A model generated the notes under the pieces. That model was given only the letters and a program-made list of their open reading frames with translations. It did not search any database and was not told the origin of the DNA. Source: Cyanophora paradoxa (taxonomy: Eukaryota > Glaucocystophyceae > Cyanophorales > Cyanophoraceae). From it: a DNA stretch of 64,000 nt. Positions 61,103 through 64,000 of this stretch are shown piece by piece. Made by a program: the position numbers and the translations under genes. The stretch is from NCBI GenBank assembly GCA_004431415.1, contig QPMI01000017.1, positions 372,001-436,000 of the forward strand, read 5' to 3'. Every line of letters starts with the position of its first letter. Within the stretch, counting starts at the first letter, position 1.

Positions 61103-63355
61103 TCGCGACTCCGAGGCTCCTTATAATTAGTAATTTTGAGTTTGATGCATGATCGGTGATTTACAGCAGGACACTGAGGACAGTAGTAACGGTACCGCCG
61201 GCAATAGGCCCGGTAGCTTAATCCGGGCCAGTTTCGAATTCATTTATACGCCCGCTCTGCGCAAAACAAAAGCGGCGAAAAAGGTTTTTTCATGCGCACG
61301 GGTTCGATTAATATTTCGCATTCATGGTAAATATCATGCCGTAAAAAAGCGATTCGGAGCAGCTAGGTTTCGGAAGTGTACCCCACAGCGCAGCTCCGAC
61401 AACCGGCGGGCCGCATGATGCCCGCATCATGGGCCGATTCATGGCGGCATCCGCTCAGTGCGCTCACTGAGTCAATTGCAATTTGCAACCGCAGGGCCGC
61501 ATGCCCATGCATATACTGGGGGTATGCAGGCGGCACAGCTCACAGCCCGCGGAAAAAGGGGCGGTCCGACCGATGGATGACTATATGATGGCATACATAT
61601 GACAATTTTGAAAAGCATTGTTTAATTCTCCGGCTCTTGGTGAAATCAAAAAGTTTTAAGCGGCTGAGCTCACGTGCCGGCACGTGATTCACCTTCGTTC
61701 TCCGGCACTGGGTGCGTGGTGTAGCAGTACTTCACTTCGTTCGCCCAAACTTGCCGCCCGGCTAGCTCGCTCCGCTCGCTCCAGCGATCGGCCTCCGCGC
61801 TCTCCGCGTGCTCGAGACGCATGTGCGACGCTCTCGCTCGCTTGGCGCCGCCCGCCGCAGACAAACGCTCCTCGAAGACGATCCTGCCGCGCGCGTCTCG
61901 CGTCGACGCTTGCCGTGTGCTCCAGATGCATGTACTTAGCTATAGACGGACCGGGGCGACAGGCCTGGCGCTGGATCGGTCCCGGTAGTTCAAATCCGCG
62001 GTTTCCGCCCATCCGGCGCGGTTTCGCCGCCCCGGCGCCGCCCGTGTTCTTGTGTGCGTTTTCCCACTCTAATACATGCCTTAGAACGCCCTCACATGCC
62101 CAGAAGGAGTGCCGCCCACGCCCCGCCCGCGCGGTGAGGAACAGCGAGGTCCCTTGGACACGGGCGACATGGGCGAGCGCCACATCAAAGGGGGAGGGGC
62201 GTGGGGTGTTCTAGAGGCTACTAAACATACTTGCGCACGCCTCGGAATGCCGCTGCGTGTGATTCCCGCCCAGGGCCGCCGCCGAGGTGAAGGGCCGCGC
62301 CTGGGAGGTGGTGGTGGTCCATCAGACGGCGGCGAAATGGACGCAGAAGAGAGCGGAAAGGAAGTATAGCACCTGTACATCATGAATCGACGATGCGCGG
62401 CCGGCGGGCGAGCCCCCCGTCGTCGGGCGGCCGAGGACCAGGAAGTACTGCAGGCGCAGTTAGCTAGAGCATCCAGGCAAAATGTGCGAGCCACAAGCCG
62501 AACGCACGCGGCACTTCTCATGCCTGAGACGCATTGTCTGCGAGAGTGCGGGGCAAAACAGCTGGGGCAATCACATCAACTGCGCACGCACATTCATGGC
62601 AGGACGCGACTTCCAGGTGGCGCCAGCGCGGGCCAGACACTCACCAATCGAGTCATTAGCATCTGCAGATAGCTGCGAGCCATCGCTGGATGAGGCGCCT
62701 TGGATCTGCGCGGGTGCCGAAGTGCCGTCAGCAATGCATCAACTGCGCGCCCCGGAACCCGCCAGCTGTTTTGGCGCTATCACAGCCCGATGCGCAAGCA
62801 AGTGCACCATCAGTCGAAGCCACTGCACCTACTAGGGCTGGCACATTTTGTGCAGGACCTTTGAACTGACTTGAACGCTGCCGCCGCCTGGCGCTGCCTT
62901 TGCCGCTTCACTGAAGCTATCTGCCCCTAAGGAGGCTGCTGAAAGCCGGCAGGTCGCCCAGCTTGCTCCGCTGGCCCGCGTGCGCTGAGGGAGGAGTGGG
63001 TACGGTGCGCTTCGTTCACAACATGAAGTGCGAACGAAGGCCAGGAACCCCCAGGCGATCTTGAACAACCAATAACTCAAGCTCGCGGATACGCGATCTT
63101 GGCAAAAAGCTGGCAGATCCGGCAGCTAATAACTGATATTAAGCGCGCCTAGATGAAACCGCTAATTCTGCCATCGGTCCGAGGCTCGGTTCCCGCGGGC
63201 TGTGCAGGCCGCACAGCCGGCACTGGCCCGGCACTGGTAGCCAGTGGTAGGCCACTGGGCCAGCACTGCGCATGCCGCGCGCGGCATGCATGCAGTGCCA
63301 TGCACTGCCGCAGTGCGGCAGGCCGGCGCCTTTATATATAAATTATAATTAGCTA
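61103..63355. other. Gene-poor tail
   Basis: Lower-GC sequence with no confidently coding exon. It contains repeated GATCATG/CATG palindromes. One 118-codon frame is listed separately. tRNA-like GTTCAAATC at about 61988 does not fold into a T arm. Confidence 0.4.
62482..62835 (+). CDS. Cys-rich hypothetical protein (doubtful)
   Basis: A 117-residue open frame from ATG to TAG with about ten Cys residues (HFSCLRRIVCES, GNHINCARTFMAG, CASKCTISRSHC). No signal peptide and no recognised domain. Third-codon GC is well below that of the confident genes, so chance is quite possible. Confidence 0.18.
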   Translation: MCEPQAERTRHFSCLRRIVCESAGQNSWGNHINCARTFMAGRDFQVAPARARHSPIESLASADSCEPSLDEAPWICAGAEVPSAMHQLRAPEPASCFGAITARCASKCTISRSHCTY

Positions 63356-63407
63356 CCGGCCGCTCCGCTACCGTATAGTAGGCTCCGGCCGCTCCGCTAC
63401 CGTATAG
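63356..63407 (+). repeat. Tandem direct repeat, 23-bp identical units 29 bp apart
   Basis: CCGGCCGCTCCGCTACCGTA followed by TAG occurs at 63356-63378 and again at 63385-63407. No function is apparent. Confidence 0.85.
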
Positions 63408-64000
63408 CCAGGGTTCGCCGCCCAAAAATTTTGGAAAAAGAATGCAAAACTTTTTGCAAAACTTTTCAGAAAATGTTTGGTCCCCGTTTCGGCCCTCCAG
63501 AATTTTTGGAAAATTTTTGCACCCCACCCCCCTCATCCTCCGAAATTTATCGTTTGCGGCGACTAAGACGACGTTAAATGAAGATATAAACGACATAGAA
63601 GGCAATCTGAGGCTATTCTGAGCGTGGAAGGCGAGTTCTTGAGCTTCTGGCTCATGTTGGGGACTCCCCCCGGGAGGGGGGTACTTGGCCTTGAAACACG
63701 AGCAGGCGGGTTTCATGCGCAGATTGCAGCTCTCGCAAGCCTGCGATCGATAAACATAAGTTAAACAATGTTTAAGATCTAGACGTGTTTGAACGCGATT
63801 TGAAGCGTTTTAGACGACGGTTTCGATTCTTTCGGGGCAAAACTTTTCTAAAACTTTCGCAAAAATTTTACATACAAGGCAAAAATTTTTGCAAAAACTT
63901 TTGGACCCTCGGGGGACCCCCAAAAATTTTCCCATCCCTGCGTATAGCTCGCAGGCCTAGGGCCCTAGGGGCCAGCATGCGCAGGGGCCCGGCCCCGCCC
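63408..64000. other. AT-rich block with repeated AAAAATTTT motifs
   Basis: 63420-63560 and 63835-63935 contain many copies of CAAAA(A)TTTT(T)G-like self-complementary motifs (CCAAAAATTTT, GCAAAACTTTT, GAAAATTTTTG). The intervening 270 bp has a 29-aa-scale mosaic of stops and no gene. The base composition is unlike the rest of the window. Confidence 0.55.

Noticed and set aside
61980-62000. tRNA-like GTTCAAATC sequence
   Set aside because: The flanks do not pair into a T arm and no acceptor or anticodon arm can be drawn.

Overview
The window is nuclear DNA of a unicellular eukaryote with very GC-rich genes. Almost every gene is cut by short introns of about 26-100 nt, with a few longer ones. 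Exons have near-saturated G/C third positions, whereas spacers are visibly poorer in GC. Several genes were recognised by joining exons by eye: a plant/plastid-type ornithine carbamoyltransferase, gamma-tubulin, a spastin-like AAA ATPase, a TBP-family factor, an Argonaute/PIWI protein, a Dicer-like RNase III, a TmcB-like membrane protein and a BK-type potassium channel. This mix suggests a free-living, probably algal, protist. A haptophyte-like alga is my low-confidence guess; nothing in the window proves the lineage.

Layout from left to right: FkbM methyltransferase (+, 55-1448); ornithine carbamoyltransferase (-, 1739-3097) head-to-head with a long coiled-coil protein (+, 3239-7289); TBP-family factor (+, about 8038-8805); short sensor histidine kinase (+, 9690-11517); protein resembling the algal/giant-virus ssDNA-binding family (-, 11862-13115) head-to-head with an unrecognised internally repeated protein (+, 13276-16156); 8.4-kb TmcB-like receptor gene (-, 17160-25557); gamma-tubulin (-, 26557-28948) head-to-head with spastin-like ATPase (+, about 29422-31685); Argonaute (-, 32215-38001) head-to-head with a Dicer-like gene carrying an unusual Toprim/UIM/G-patch-like front half (+, 38382-47073); exon-duplication relic and a 59-nt poly-C tract (47.6-47.8 kb); YdfG-like dehydrogenase (-, 48089-49385) facing away from a BK-like channel (+, 50305-57072); divergent protein kinase (+, 58016-61102); and a 2.9-kb tail without a convincing gene.

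Two points stand out. First, Argonaute and a Dicer-like protein share one roughly 380-bp intergenic region, so the core of an RNAi pathway sits in one 15-kb divergent locus. Its Dicer lacks a visible helicase and appears to carry a Toprim (DUF3854-like) region, ubiquitin-interacting motifs and a G-patch-like motif. Second, many introns begin with GC rather than GT. In gamma-tubulin, where protein conservation fixes the junctions, about 6 of 14 introns are GC-AG, usually reading AG|GCCCGCC or AG|GCGCGCC. All gene models were spliced by eye from family conservation, so exact exon edges and several start codons are provisional.
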